A DNA stretch of 64,000 bases, taken from Actinocrispum wychmicini (GTDB taxonomy: Bacteria > Actinomycetota > Actinomycetes > Mycobacteriales > Pseudonocardiaceae). Position numbers and translations under genes: made by a program. This document shows positions 1 to 9,116 of the stretch, in pieces. The stretch lies in the NCBI RefSeq assembly GCF_004345645.1, contig NZ_SLWS01000001.1:398714-462713 (forward strand). The letters run 5' to 3'. The notes below the pieces were generated by a model. The model did not search any database and was not told where the DNA came from. It was given only the letters and a program-made list of their open reading frames with translations. Every line of letters starts with the position of its first letter. Position 1 is the first letter of the stretch.

Positions 1-255
1 CGACCAGGGTTACGGCCAGCAAGGTGGCTACGGCCAGCAGCCCGGCGGCTACGACCAGGGTTACGGCCAGCAGGGCGGCTACGGCGGCCAGCAGCCCGGC
101 TACGACCAGGGCTATGGCCAGCAAGGTGGCTACGGTCAACAGCCCGGCGGCTACGACCAGGGTTACGGCCAGCAAGGTGGCTACGGCCAGCAGCCCGGCG
201 GCTACGACCAGGGTTACGGCCAGCAGGGCGGCTACGGCGGCCAGCAGCCGGACCC
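1..255 (+). repeat. 51-bp tandem repeat in fhaA linker
   Basis: Five head-to-tail copies with an exact 51-bp period start at 1, 52, 103, 154 and 205; the array probably continues left of the window. Each copy encodes a 17-residue Gly/Tyr/Gln unit ([17 protein letters not shown]). Copies 1 and 4 are identical over all 51 bp, and copies 2 and 5 agree until the array ends, so there is a 153-bp higher-order period. Confidence 0.95.
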
Positions 256-595
256 GTACGGCCAGCAGGGCTATGCGCCGCCTGCCGTGCAGACCGGTCC
301 GCGCCAGCTCGCCGCGAGCCTTCAACTGGACGACGGTTCGAACCGCACGTACTCCCTGAAGCAGGGTGGGAACGTGGTCGGCCGGGGCCAGGACGCCGAC
401 TTCCGGCTGCCGGACACCGGGGTGTCCCGTCGACACCTGGAGATCACGTGGGACGGCCAGAGTGCCACACTTGCTGATCTCGGTTCGACGAACGGGACCA
501 CGGTGAACGGCACTCCGGTGCAGACGTGGCAGCTCGCGGATGGCGACGTCATCCGCATCGGTCACTCGTCACTGGTGTTCCGCACCCAGGGCTGA
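2..595 (+). CDS. fhaA: FhaA C-terminal part (FHA-domain protein), 5' truncated
   Basis: Only the last 197 codons are present. The N-terminal DUF3662 domain expected for FhaA lies outside the window. What is visible is a Gly/Tyr/Gln-rich linker (about residues 1-95) followed by a C-terminal FHA domain with the phosphothreonine-binding signature: GRGQDADF, a SRRH turn and DLGSTNGT. In mycobacteria FhaA binds the phosphorylated pseudokinase domain of MurJ and phospho-CwlM, and tunes late peptidoglycan synthesis at the poles. It heads the wall-growth operon that continues with fhaB, pstP, rodA, pbpA, pknA and pknB. The linker is unusually repetitive; see the repeat entry. Identification is firm from the FHA domain plus order. 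Confidence 0.93.
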   Translation, partial: DQGYGQQGGYGQQPGGYDQGYGQQGGYGGQQPGYDQGYGQQGGYGQQPGGYDQGYGQQGGYGQQPGGYDQGYGQQGGYGGQQPDPYGQQGYAPPAVQTGPRQLAASLQLDDGSNRTYSLKQGGNVVGRGQDADFRLPDTGVSRRHLEITWDGQSATLADLGSTNGTTVNGTPVQTWQLADGDVIRIGHSSLVFRTQG

Positions 596-677
596 CGTTC
601 GATCGCTCACGGGACTCGAATACAGTTCGCGTGTTCGAGCGGTGTCGGCTGCGTTTTTTAGGGAGCGGTCACTTCAG

Positions 678-1130
678 GTGCCAGAGCTGGTGATGCAGCT
701 GACCAGAGCAGGGTTCCTCGCCCTGCTCTGGTTGTTCGTGCTGGCTGCGCTGCGGATTGTTCGTTCGGACCTGTACGCGGCCTCCGGCCTCAAGGTGGCG
801 ATTCCCGGGTTTCGCCGGCAGAAGGGTGGCCACGGCAAGGCGCCCCGCCAGCTCGTGGTGACGCATGGCGCGCTGGCCGGCACCCGGATCTCGTTGGACG
901 GGCGGCCGATCATGATCGGTCGGGCCGACGACTCCACCCTCGTGTTGGACGACGACTACGCCTCCACCAGGCACGCGCGCATCTCGCTGCGCGGAACGGA
1001 CTGGTACGTGGAGGATCTCGGGTCGACCAACGGAACTTATCTGGACCGGGCGAAGGTGACGGCGCCGCTGCGGGTGCCGCTCGGGGTTCCCATCCGGATC
1101 GGCAAGACGGTGATCGAGCTGCGCTCATGA
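678..1130 (+). CDS. fhaB: FhaB/FipA-like FHA-domain protein
   Basis: A 150-aa protein with one N-terminal membrane segment (about residues 10-30, FLALLWLFVLAALRIV) and a C-terminal FHA domain ([29 protein letters not shown]). FhaB/FipA in mycobacteria binds phosphothreonine-bearing divisome proteins at the septum, including FtsZ. GTG 678 is chosen because MPELVMQLTRAGF matches the family N-terminus and GGGAGCGG precedes it at a sensible distance; ATG 693 is possible. The stop overlaps the pstP start in an ATGA, so the two are translationally coupled. Confidence 0.93.
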   Translation: MPELVMQLTRAGFLALLWLFVLAALRIVRSDLYAASGLKVAIPGFRRQKGGHGKAPRQLVVTHGALAGTRISLDGRPIMIGRADDSTLVLDDDYASTRHARISLRGTDWYVEDLGSTNGTYLDRAKVTAPLRVPLGVPIRIGKTVIELRS

Positions 1131-2542
1131 CCCTTGTCCTCCGTTACGCGGCCCGCAGCGACCGGGGTCTGGTGCGTTCGAACAACCAGGACTCCGTGTA
1201 CGCAGGCCCGCGCCTGCTCGCGCTGGCCGACGGTCTCGGAGGGCATGCCGCCGGCGAGGTGGCGAGCAAGGTGGTTGTCGGCGCGTTGGCGCCGTTGGAC
1301 GACGACACGCCAGGTGAGGACCTCCTCACCCAGCTCCGCACGGCGACCATCACCGGGAACAACGCCATCTCCGAGCTGGTGGCCACCGACCCGGACCTGG
1401 ACGGCATGGGCACGACGTTGACCGCGATGTTGTTCGCGGGCAGCCGGATCGGCCTGGTGCACATCGGCGACTCGCGGGCGTACATGCGCCGGGGCGAGCA
1501 GTTCTCGCAGATCACCCACGACGACACGTTCGTCCAGTCGTTGATCGACGAGGGGCGGATCACCGCGGAGGAGGCGACCAGCCATCCGCAGCGCAGTTTG
1601 TTGTTGCGCGCGTTGACCGGTCACGACGTGGATCCGAGCCTGACCATCCGCGAGGCCAGGGTGGGCGACCGGTACCTGCTGTGCTCGGACGGCCTGTCGT
1701 CGGTGGTCAGCTACGAGACGCTGGCCGAGGCGATCACGATCGAGGACCCGCAGGCCTGCGCGGACCGGATGATCGAGCTGGCGCTGAAGGGCGGTGGTCC
1801 GGACAACGTCACCGTGATCATCGCCGACGTGGTGGACGTGGACTACGGCGACGACGACCCGATCGTGGGGGGCGCCGCCGGGGACGGCAGTGCCGACCCG
1901 CCGCCGCCGGACTCGTCGGCCTCCCGGGCCGCGGCGATGACCGCGCCGAAGCCGGCGGCGCCGCAGAAGGTCGACCCGGTCAAGCCGGAGGACCCGAAGG
2001 CCAAGCGCCGCAAGCGCTTTCGCCTGTTCGCGATCCTGGCGGTCGTGCTCGTGCTGCTGGTCGGCGGGCTGTTCGCGATCAGGTACTTCGTGCTGCAGAA
2101 CTACTTCGTCGGTGAGGGCACCGACAAGTACAAGGGCGAGATCGCGATCTTCCAGGGCGTGTCGGGCAGTGTGCTGGGCATCCGGCTGAACCACGAGGTG
2201 GAGGGGTCGTGCGACCCCGCGCTGGGCAAGTGCAACAAGCGCTACGTCGACCAGCTCGACCCGGTCGGCCGGGACACCGTGCTGACCGGCCGGAACACGT
2301 ATTCGAGCCTGCGTGAGGCGCGGGAGTTCATCAACCGGCTGCGAACCGAGAACGTGATGGACCCGTGTACAGACGTGGCCAAGCAACAGGAGAGTTCGAC
2401 CTCGGCGACACCGCCGCCGCCGTCGACTCCGCAGTCCACCTCGGCCGACCCGTCCGCGGTTGCTGGCAGCCTGCAGGGCAAACCGGCCCCGATCCCCGGC
2501 GTGAACTGCCGTCCCGAGCACAGCGAAGGTGGCGGTGGCTGA
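1127..2542 (+). CDS. pstP: PP2C-type Ser/Thr protein phosphatase PstP (copy 1)
   Basis: A 471-aa membrane phosphatase that reverses PknA/PknB phosphorylation. The cytoplasmic PP2C domain (about 1-240) has the metal-binding signatures ADGLGGHAAGE, GMGTTLTA, HIGDSRAY, SDGLS and GGGPDNVTVI. A charged linker, one membrane segment (about 300-325) and an extracytoplasmic domain of about 100 residues with a Thr/Ser/Pro tail follow. It overlaps fhaB by four bases and rodA by one, so it belongs to the same transcript. A second full-length paralogue lies after pknB at 9117. Confidence 0.95.
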   Translation: MTLVLRYAARSDRGLVRSNNQDSVYAGPRLLALADGLGGHAAGEVASKVVVGALAPLDDDTPGEDLLTQLRTATITGNNAISELVATDPDLDGMGTTLTAMLFAGSRIGLVHIGDSRAYMRRGEQFSQITHDDTFVQSLIDEGRITAEEATSHPQRSLLLRALTGHDVDPSLTIREARVGDRYLLCSDGLSSVVSYETLAEAITIEDPQACADRMIELALKGGGPDNVTVIIADVVDVDYGDDDPIVGGAAGDGSADPPPPDSSASRAAAMTAPKPAAPQKVDPVKPEDPKAKRRKRFRLFAILAVVLVLLVGGLFAIRYFVLQNYFVGEGTDKYKGEIAIFQGVSGSVLGIRLNHEVEGSCDPALGKCNKRYVDQLDPVGRDTVLTGRNTYSSLREAREFINRLRTENVMDPCTDVAKQQESSTSATPPPPSTPQSTSADPSAVAGSLQGKPAPIPGVNCRPEHSEGGGG

Positions 2543-4014
2543 TGGCGCAACCGGCCCCCGCCGGGGCGGGCCCGGCGGGGGCGACCGGGTCGGGCTCGCC
2601 CCCGAACACCGCTCCGACCAGGCGCAACACCGAGCTGGGCATGCTCGGCTTCGCCGCGGTTCTCGTGGTCAGCGCGCTCACGCTGGTGACGGTCAACCAG
2701 GAGCAGCAGCTCAGCGTCCAGATCATCTGGTACGGGCTGGCGTTCCTGGGGATGTTCGGCACCGCGCACATGGCGATCCGCCGGTGGGCGCCGTACGCGG
2801 ACCCGCTGATCCTGCCGTGCGTGGCACTGCTGCACGGGTTCGGTCTGGTGATGATCTACCGGATCGACCTGGCGGCGGCCGAGAACGCGGCGAAGTCGCA
2901 GAAGGCGTTCGCGCCCGCGACGCCGAAACAGCTGCTGTGGACCGTGATCTCGCTGGTGCTGTTCCTGGTCGTGCTGAGCCTGGTGCGCAACCACCGCACA
3001 CTGACCAAGTACGGCTACACGGTCGGGCTGGTCGGCCTGTTGGCGCTGGCCCTGCCGGCGATGCTGCCGGCCAGCCTGTCCGAGGCCGGCGGCGCCAAGG
3101 TGTGGCTGAAGTTGGGGATCTTCTCCATCCAGCCGGGTGAGTTCGCGAAGATCCTGCTGATGGTGTTCTTCGCGTCGTTCCTGGTGTCCAAACGCGACTT
3201 GTTCATGGTCGCCGGCCGGCGGTTCCTCGGGTTGGAGCTGCCCAGGGCGCGTGACCTCGGGCCGATCCTGCTGGCGTGGGGGGTCGCCATCGGCGTCCTG
3301 GTCTTCGAGAAGGACCTGGGCACGTCGCTGCTGATCTTCGGCATCGTGCTGGCCATGCTGTACGTGGCCACCGAGCGCGTCGCGTGGGTCGTGATCGGCC
3401 TCGTGCTGTTCCTCGGCGGCGCCTACATCGCGTACACGATCTTCACGCACGTCCAGCAGCGCGTGGCGAACTGGCTCACGCCGATGGACCAGGTGGTCTA
3501 CGACCGGAAGGGCGGCAGCTTCCAGATCGCGCAGGGCCTGTTCGGCCTGGGCACCGGCGGGGTGGGTGGCACCGGTCTCGGTGCCGGCCGGCCGGACATG
3601 GTGCCCGCGGCGAACACGGACTTCATCACCGCGGCGATCGGCGAGGAGATCGGCTTCATCGGGCTGGCCGCGCTGCTGATGGTCTACCTGATCCTGGCCA
3701 TGCGCGGCCTGCGCAGCGCGGTTGCGGTCCGGGACAGTTTTGGGAAGCTTCTCGGCGGGGGCCTGTCGTTCGCGATCATCATGCAGGTGTTCGTCGTGGT
3801 CGGCGGGGTGACGGCGTTGATCCCGATGACGGGCCTGACCGCGCCCTTCCTGTCCTACGGCGGTTCGTCACTGCTCGCGAACTACATCCTCGTGGCCCTC
3901 CTGCTGCGGATCTCGGACGCGGCACGACGGCCACAGACCGGGTCGCGGCCGCGGCCGGTTCAGCAGGCGCCGATCGCGGAGGCCAACACGGTGATGGTGG
4001 AGCGGCCGACATGA
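2542..4014 (+). CDS. rodA: RodA/FtsW/SpoVE-family peptidoglycan glycosyltransferase
   Basis: A 490-aa polytopic SEDS protein that polymerises lipid II during elongation, working with the class B PBP encoded next. About a dozen hydrophobic segments are visible, with SEDS landmarks such as KLGIFSIQPGEFAKI, FEKDLGTSLL and LTAPFLSYGGSSLLANY near the C-terminus. A Pro/Ala-rich cytoplasmic N-terminus of about 30 residues precedes the first helix. ATG 2542 shares one base with the pstP stop; the gene end overlaps pbpA by four bases, so RodA and PbpA are made as a coupled pair. Confidence 0.96.
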   Translation: MAQPAPAGAGPAGATGSGSPPNTAPTRRNTELGMLGFAAVLVVSALTLVTVNQEQQLSVQIIWYGLAFLGMFGTAHMAIRRWAPYADPLILPCVALLHGFGLVMIYRIDLAAAENAAKSQKAFAPATPKQLLWTVISLVLFLVVLSLVRNHRTLTKYGYTVGLVGLLALALPAMLPASLSEAGGAKVWLKLGIFSIQPGEFAKILLMVFFASFLVSKRDLFMVAGRRFLGLELPRARDLGPILLAWGVAIGVLVFEKDLGTSLLIFGIVLAMLYVATERVAWVVIGLVLFLGGAYIAYTIFTHVQQRVANWLTPMDQVVYDRKGGSFQIAQGLFGLGTGGVGGTGLGAGRPDMVPAANTDFITAAIGEEIGFIGLAALLMVYLILAMRGLRSAVAVRDSFGKLLGGGLSFAIIMQVFVVVGGVTALIPMTGLTAPFLSYGGSSLLANYILVALLLRISDAARRPQTGSRPRPVQQAPIAEANTVMVERPT

Positions 4015-5507
4015 ACACTCCTCTCCGGCGGGTCGGCCTCGCCATGTTGGCGATGCTTGTGTTGCTGCTGGGCAACATCACCTACATCCAGCTGTTCGAC
4101 GCGGACAGCTACCGTGCGGACTCGCGGAACCAGCGCGTGCTGTACGACGAGTACTCGCGGCAGCGTGGCCAGATCATCGCCAACGGCGACGGCCGGGAAC
4201 TGCTGGCCAAGGTCACGCCGACCAACGACCGGCTGAAGTTCCAGCGCCAGTACCCGATGGGCCCGGCGTTCGCGCCCGTCACCGGCTTCTACTCGACCCG
4301 GTACGGCTCCCGTGGCCTGGAGCGGGCCGAGGACGAGATCCTCAACGGCTCGGACGACCGGTTGTTCGTCCGCCGGTTGTCGGACCTGATCACCGGCCGG
4401 GACCCGCGCGGCGGCAACATCCAGACCACGATCATCCCGCAGGTCCAGCAGGCCGCGTACGACGCGATGACGGCGAAGGGCTACACCGGCGCGGTGGTCG
4501 CCCTCAAGCCGCAGACGGGCGAGATCCTCGCGCTGGTCTCGACGCCGTCGTACGACCCGAACCCGCTCGCCTCGCACGACAAGGACGTGCAGGAGCAGGC
4601 GTGGAACAAGATCAGGGACGAGAACAACCCGGCCAAGCCGGTGCTGGACCGGGCGATCCAGGAGTACTACCCGCCGGGTTCGACGTTCAAGCTGGTGGTC
4701 GCGGCGGCGGCGTTGGCCGACGGCAAGGACCCGAACTACATGCTGACGGCGGACGCGTCGATCACGCTGCCGGGCACCAGCACCGACCTGGAGAACTTCG
4801 CGCACAGCCACTGCGGTCCGGACGCCGGCGCGAGCCAGGTGACGATGGCGACCGCGTTGCAGTTCTCGTGCAACACCGCGTTCGCCACCCTGGCCGACCA
4901 GGTGGGCAAGCAGAAGCTGGAGGACCAGGCGGCGAAGTTCGGCATCGGCCAGACCGACCTGCAGATCCCGTTCGGCGTGGTCACGTCCACCGTCGGCAAG
5001 CTGCCGGACCGGGCGTCGCTGTTCCAGAGCGGCATCGGCCAGCGGGACGTGCTGCTCACCCCGTTGCAGGACGCGATGATCGCCGCGGCGATCGCGAACA
5101 ACGGTGTCGTGATGCAGCCGCAGCTGGTGGAGAAGGTGCTCGCGCCGGATCTGCAGGTCATCTCGGACTTCCGGTCGAACGAGCTGAGCCGGGCGATGAC
5201 CGGGAGCAACGCACAGGCGCTGCGCGACATGATGAAGCTGTCCGAGGACCACACCAAGGGCGACGGCAAGGTGCAGGGCCTGGTGATCGCGTCGAAGACA
5301 GGGACCGCCGAGCACGGCAGCGACCCGAAGAACACGCCCCCGCATGCTTGGTACGTCGCTTTCGCCCCGGCGGACAACCCACAGATAGCCGTGGCCGTCG
5401 TAGTAGAGAACGGCGGCGACCGCGGGCTGGCCGCGACGGGCAGTTCGGTCGCCGCCGGTGTCGGTCGAGCCGCGATCAACGCGTTGCCAGGACTCGGAGG
5501 TAGGTGA
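4011..5507 (+). CDS. pbpA: PbpA, class B penicillin-binding protein (transpeptidase)
   Basis: A 498-aa D,D-transpeptidase that cross-links peptidoglycan made by RodA. It has a short cytoplasmic N-terminus, one membrane anchor (about residues 8-28), a PBP dimerisation region, then the transpeptidase domain with SxxK (PGSTFKLVV), SxN (SCNTAF) and KTG (SKTGTAEHG). ATG 4011 matches the family start MNTPLRRV and overlaps the rodA stop. As in the mycobacterial operon it lies between rodA and pknA. Confidence 0.95.
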   Translation: MNTPLRRVGLAMLAMLVLLLGNITYIQLFDADSYRADSRNQRVLYDEYSRQRGQIIANGDGRELLAKVTPTNDRLKFQRQYPMGPAFAPVTGFYSTRYGSRGLERAEDEILNGSDDRLFVRRLSDLITGRDPRGGNIQTTIIPQVQQAAYDAMTAKGYTGAVVALKPQTGEILALVSTPSYDPNPLASHDKDVQEQAWNKIRDENNPAKPVLDRAIQEYYPPGSTFKLVVAAAALADGKDPNYMLTADASITLPGTSTDLENFAHSHCGPDAGASQVTMATALQFSCNTAFATLADQVGKQKLEDQAAKFGIGQTDLQIPFGVVTSTVGKLPDRASLFQSGIGQRDVLLTPLQDAMIAAAIANNGVVMQPQLVEKVLAPDLQVISDFRSNELSRAMTGSNAQALRDMMKLSEDHTKGDGKVQGLVIASKTGTAEHGSDPKNTPPHAWYVAFAPADNPQIAVAVVVENGGDRGLAATGSSVAAGVGRAAINALPGLGGR

Positions 5508-5509
5508 GC

Positions 5510-6910
5510 ATGCTGACGTCGGGGCAGCTGCTCGCCAACCGCTACCGGTTGGCGAGGCGCATCGCCGTTGGCGGCATGGGCGAGGTGTGGGAGGCCGCCG
5601 ACACACGGCTGGACCGCGCGGTCGCCGTGAAGGTGCTCAAGCCGGAACTGTGCGGCGACGCGGAGTTCCTGCACCGGTTCCGGACTGAGGCCCGGACCAT
5701 GTCGTCGCTGAACCACCCAGGCATCGCGTCCGTGCACGACTACGGCGAGACGGCGGCGATCCCGGACGGCCCGCAGGACACCGCGTACCTGGTGATGGAG
5801 CTGGTGGAGGGCGAGCCGCTGGCCGGGATCCTGGCCAGGGAGCGCCGGATCAACGCCGAGCGGGCCCTGGACATCCTGGAACAGGCCGGGATCGCGCTGC
5901 AGGCCGCGCACGCGAGCGGGTACGTGCACCGGGACGTCAAGCCGGGCAACATCCTGATCACGCCGGCCGGTGTGGTGAAGCTGACCGACTTCGGCATCGC
6001 CAAGGCGGCCGACGCGGCGCCGGTGACCAGGTCCGGCATGGTGATGGGGACAGCGCACTACATCGCCCCTGAACAAGCGCTTGGTCACGACGCCGAGCCG
6101 GCCAGCGACGTCTACTCGCTGGCCGTGGTGGGCTACGAATGCCTGGCCGGACACCGGCCGTTCCTGTCGGAGAACGCGGTGACCGTCGCGATGATGCACA
6201 TCCGCGACATGCCGCCGCCCCTGCCGCCGGACGTCCCGCCGGGCGCGCGCGCCGTCATCGACGCCACGCTGGTGAAAGACCCCCGTCGCCGCTACAGCAA
6301 CGGCGGGGAGTTCGCTGCCGCGGTTGCCGCGGTACGCGCCGGCCGTCCGCTGCCGACCCCGTCCGGACTGGTCATGGCCGCGGCGCACACGGGTACCCAC
6401 CCGAGGATCGCCCCGACCGCGATGCCACCGCAGATGGGCCCTGGCACAGGGGCGTTCCCGATGCCACCGCGGCCACGCAGGCGCAGCGGCCGGGCGTGGC
6501 TGTGGGCGTTACTGGTGCTGATCCTGGTCGCGCTGGTCGTGCTGGCGATCTGGGCGATCCCTCGGTTGACCGGATCGGGGACGCGGGGCACCCCGACCCC
6601 GGCCGGCGCCACGCCGGGGAAGACGGGTGTCAGCTTTCCGAACGGCGAATCGACGTACGGTGAACCCAGCGGACAAGGACGACCGGGCCAGGTTCAGGTT
6701 CGACCTGGGGATCTGCTCGACCACCCCGCCGACTACGTGGTCGAGTCGTTACGGAAGTCTGGGCTCCGACCGGACGTGCGGTCGCGCCCGAACGGGCAGC
6801 CGCAGGACCTGCGGACTTGCCTCGTCACCAGCGTGCAGCCGATCGGGACACTTGACCAGGGGTCGACGGTGACTGTTGAGTGCGCCCCTGGCGGGCAGCC
6901 GCCTGGCTGA
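5510..6910 (+). CDS. pknA: Ser/Thr protein kinase PknA with C-terminal PASTA-like domain
   Basis: A 466-aa receptor kinase. The kinase domain (about 10-275) has the glycine loop AVGGMGEVW, the VAVKVLK lysine, [15 protein letters not shown] and an APEQA element. A Pro-rich linker and one membrane helix (about 330-350) follow. The outside part ends in one PASTA-like segment (about 400-460: [13 protein letters not shown] ... GSTVTVEC), which mycobacterial PknA lacks. ATG 5510 is preferred because GGAGG lies nine bases upstream; GTG 5504 overlaps the pbpA stop but is only three bases from that site. PknA phosphorylates wall-growth and division proteins. Confidence 0.92.
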   Translation: MLTSGQLLANRYRLARRIAVGGMGEVWEAADTRLDRAVAVKVLKPELCGDAEFLHRFRTEARTMSSLNHPGIASVHDYGETAAIPDGPQDTAYLVMELVEGEPLAGILARERRINAERALDILEQAGIALQAAHASGYVHRDVKPGNILITPAGVVKLTDFGIAKAADAAPVTRSGMVMGTAHYIAPEQALGHDAEPASDVYSLAVVGYECLAGHRPFLSENAVTVAMMHIRDMPPPLPPDVPPGARAVIDATLVKDPRRRYSNGGEFAAAVAAVRAGRPLPTPSGLVMAAAHTGTHPRIAPTAMPPQMGPGTGAFPMPPRPRRRSGRAWLWALLVLILVALVVLAIWAIPRLTGSGTRGTPTPAGATPGKTGVSFPNGESTYGEPSGQGRPGQVQVRPGDLLDHPADYVVESLRKSGLRPDVRSRPNGQPQDLRTCLVTSVQPIGTLDQGSTVTVECAPGGQPPG

Positions 6911-6983
6911 AAACGGCCAGACGATCAAGCAAGAGCGGGCATGATGGGATCGAGAAGTTGACTAGGAGCGGGACAACGCAGCG

Positions 6984-8975
6984 ATGACGACACCGCGACT
7001 GCTCTCCAATCGCTACGAGCTGGGCGAGACACTCGGCTATGGCGGCATGTCCGAGGTTCACAAGGGTCGCGACGTCCGCCTTGGCCGTGATGTCGCGGTC
7101 AAGGTGCTGCGCGCCGACCTGGCTCGTGACCCGCAGTTCCAGGAACGGTTCCGCCGGGAGGCGCAGAACGCCGCGGCACTGAACCACCCCGCGATCGTCG
7201 CCGTGTACGACACCGGCGAGACGCGCACCGAGTACGGCCCGCTGCCCTACATCGTGATGGAGTACGTCGACGGGCGGACCCTGCGCGACATCGTCAAGAC
7301 CGAGGGCCCGCTGCCCGGCCAGCGCGCCATGGAGATCATGGCGGACGTCTGCGCGGCGCTGGACTTCTCCCACCGGCACGGCATCATCCACCGGGACGTC
7401 AAGCCGGCCAACGTGATGATCACCAAGACCGGCGCGGTCAAGGTGATGGACTTCGGTATCGCCCGCGCGGTGCACGACGGCCAGGCGGCCGTCACGCAGA
7501 CCGCCGCGGTCATCGGTACCGCGCAGTACCTTTCGCCGGAGCAGGCCCGTGGTGAGGCCGTGGACGCCCGCAGCGACGTCTACGCGACCGGGTGCGTGCT
7601 GTTCGAGCTGCTGACCGGGGAGCCGCCGTTCACCGGTGACTCGCCGGTGGCCGTGGCGTACCAGCACGTCCGGGAGGACCCCCGTAAGCCCTCCCAGCTC
7701 AACCCGAGGGTCAGCCCCCAACTCGACGCGATCGTGCTGAAAGCGATGGCCAAAGGGGCGGCGAACCGGTACCAGTCGGCCGCGGAGATGCGGATGGACA
7801 TCGTCCGCGTGCTGTCCGGCCAGCGCCCGGCCGCGCCGATGGTGATGACCGACGACGACCGCACCGCGATGATGGGCGGCCAGACCCGCTCCACCGAGGT
7901 CGTGCCCCGCGGCCGGCACCGCCCGGACGCCATGGCGGACGACTACGACGACTACGACGACGCCGAGGAAGAGCGGCGGCGTAAGCGTCGCCGGACGTGG
8001 ATCACCGCGATCGTCACGCTGCTGGTCGTCGCCCTGATCGTGCTGGGCATCTACCTGGTCACCACGCTGCTGGGCAACAAGAACAACAGCGCGGACGCCA
8101 ATTTCGCGACGCTGCCGGACGTGCGCGGCAAGTCACAGACCGAGGCCCGCAAGCAGTTGAGCGACGCCGGCTTCACCAAGTACGACTTCAAGCCGATCAA
8201 CTGTGAGCCGGGTCCGGCCGGGGCGCCCGCGCCGTGCACGGCCGACCAGGTCGGCAAGGTGATCGAGCAGGACCCGGTGCCGGGCAAGGCGGACAAGACC
8301 AAGCAGGTGACCCTGACCTTCGGCGCCGGTGCCAGCCTGGTGCAGGTGCCGGACGTGAAGGGTCTGCCCAAGGACCAGGCCACCACCAAGCTGCAGGCCG
8401 CGGGCTTCACCATCGCCCCGCAGGACGGCTCCGAGCCGGTGACCGACTCGAAGCTGGTCGGCAAGGTCTCCAGCACCACCCCGGCGGCCAACAGCCAGGC
8501 GCCCAAGGGGTCGCCGGTGACGTTGAACCTCGGCAAGGCCCCGGACCCGGTGAACGTGACGAACGTGATCGGCCAGGACTTCAACACGGCCCAGCAGAAC
8601 CTGCAGTCCGAGGGCTGGGTGGTCAACCGGACGGACGTCGAGTCCGACCAGCCGGTCGGCATCGTCACCGACTACACGCCGAAGAAGGCCAAGCCGGGCA
8701 GTTCGATCACGGTCAAGGTCTCCAAGGGCCCGCAGACCAGCGCGCCGAACCAGGACACGATCCAGATGCCGAACCTGGTGGGCATGAAGCGGCAGGCCGC
8801 GATCGACCTGCTGCGCAGCAAGGGCTGGGACGGACAGTTGAGCCCGTCGAACGTGCCGACCACGAACCCGGCCGAGGACGGTCAGATCGTCGACCAGAAC
8901 CCGGACGCGGGCCAGCAGGTGGGGAAGAACCAGGCAGTGGATGTCAAGATCGCCAAGTTCGGGCCGGGCGGCTGA
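6984..8975 (+). CDS. pknB: Ser/Thr protein kinase PknB with four PASTA domains
   Basis: A 663-aa receptor kinase that senses muropeptide or lipid II. The kinase domain (about 1-275) has GYGGMSEVHKG, VAVKVLR, HRDVKPANV, DFGIARA and an activation loop TQTAAVIGTAQYLSPEQ that closely matches the mycobacterial loop with its two autophosphorylated threonines. A basic juxtamembrane stretch (RRRKRRR) and one helix (about 335-355) lead to four extracellular PASTA repeats, each ending in a VTL-, VTLN- or VKVSK-type strand. ATG 6984 has AGGAGCGG upstream. A 73-bp gap separates it from pknA. Confidence 0.97.
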   Translation: MTTPRLLSNRYELGETLGYGGMSEVHKGRDVRLGRDVAVKVLRADLARDPQFQERFRREAQNAAALNHPAIVAVYDTGETRTEYGPLPYIVMEYVDGRTLRDIVKTEGPLPGQRAMEIMADVCAALDFSHRHGIIHRDVKPANVMITKTGAVKVMDFGIARAVHDGQAAVTQTAAVIGTAQYLSPEQARGEAVDARSDVYATGCVLFELLTGEPPFTGDSPVAVAYQHVREDPRKPSQLNPRVSPQLDAIVLKAMAKGAANRYQSAAEMRMDIVRVLSGQRPAAPMVMTDDDRTAMMGGQTRSTEVVPRGRHRPDAMADDYDDYDDAEEERRRKRRRTWITAIVTLLVVALIVLGIYLVTTLLGNKNNSADANFATLPDVRGKSQTEARKQLSDAGFTKYDFKPINCEPGPAGAPAPCTADQVGKVIEQDPVPGKADKTKQVTLTFGAGASLVQVPDVKGLPKDQATTKLQAAGFTIAPQDGSEPVTDSKLVGKVSSTTPAANSQAPKGSPVTLNLGKAPDPVNVTNVIGQDFNTAQQNLQSEGWVVNRTDVESDQPVGIVTDYTPKKAKPGSSITVKVSKGPQTSAPNQDTIQMPNLVGMKRQAAIDLLRSKGWDGQLSPSNVPTTNPAEDGQIVDQNPDAGQQVGKNQAVDVKIAKFGPGG

Positions 8976-9116
8976 GTCGCTGTCGGCGCGTGATCCATGG
9001 TTTTGTATGTTGTTGCCCCCGGGGAACTCGGCCTGGCAGTACCTGGACGATGAGCGTCCGGAAAGGCGGACAGCAGTGGTTGGGCAACGTGGTGCGCTTG
9101 AAGGTCCGCCGCAGAC

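Noticed and set aside
6911..6983. TTGACT near 6957 as a -35 for pknB
   Set aside because: It overlaps the ribosome-binding region, too close to the start codon to be a -35; pknB may simply be read through from pknA.
8976..9116. ECF-type promoter (GGGGAAC element near 9016) before the second PstP gene
   Set aside because: The downstream CG-rich half lies at the wrong spacing for a GGAAC-N16/17-CGTC promoter, and no alternative -10 was convincing.
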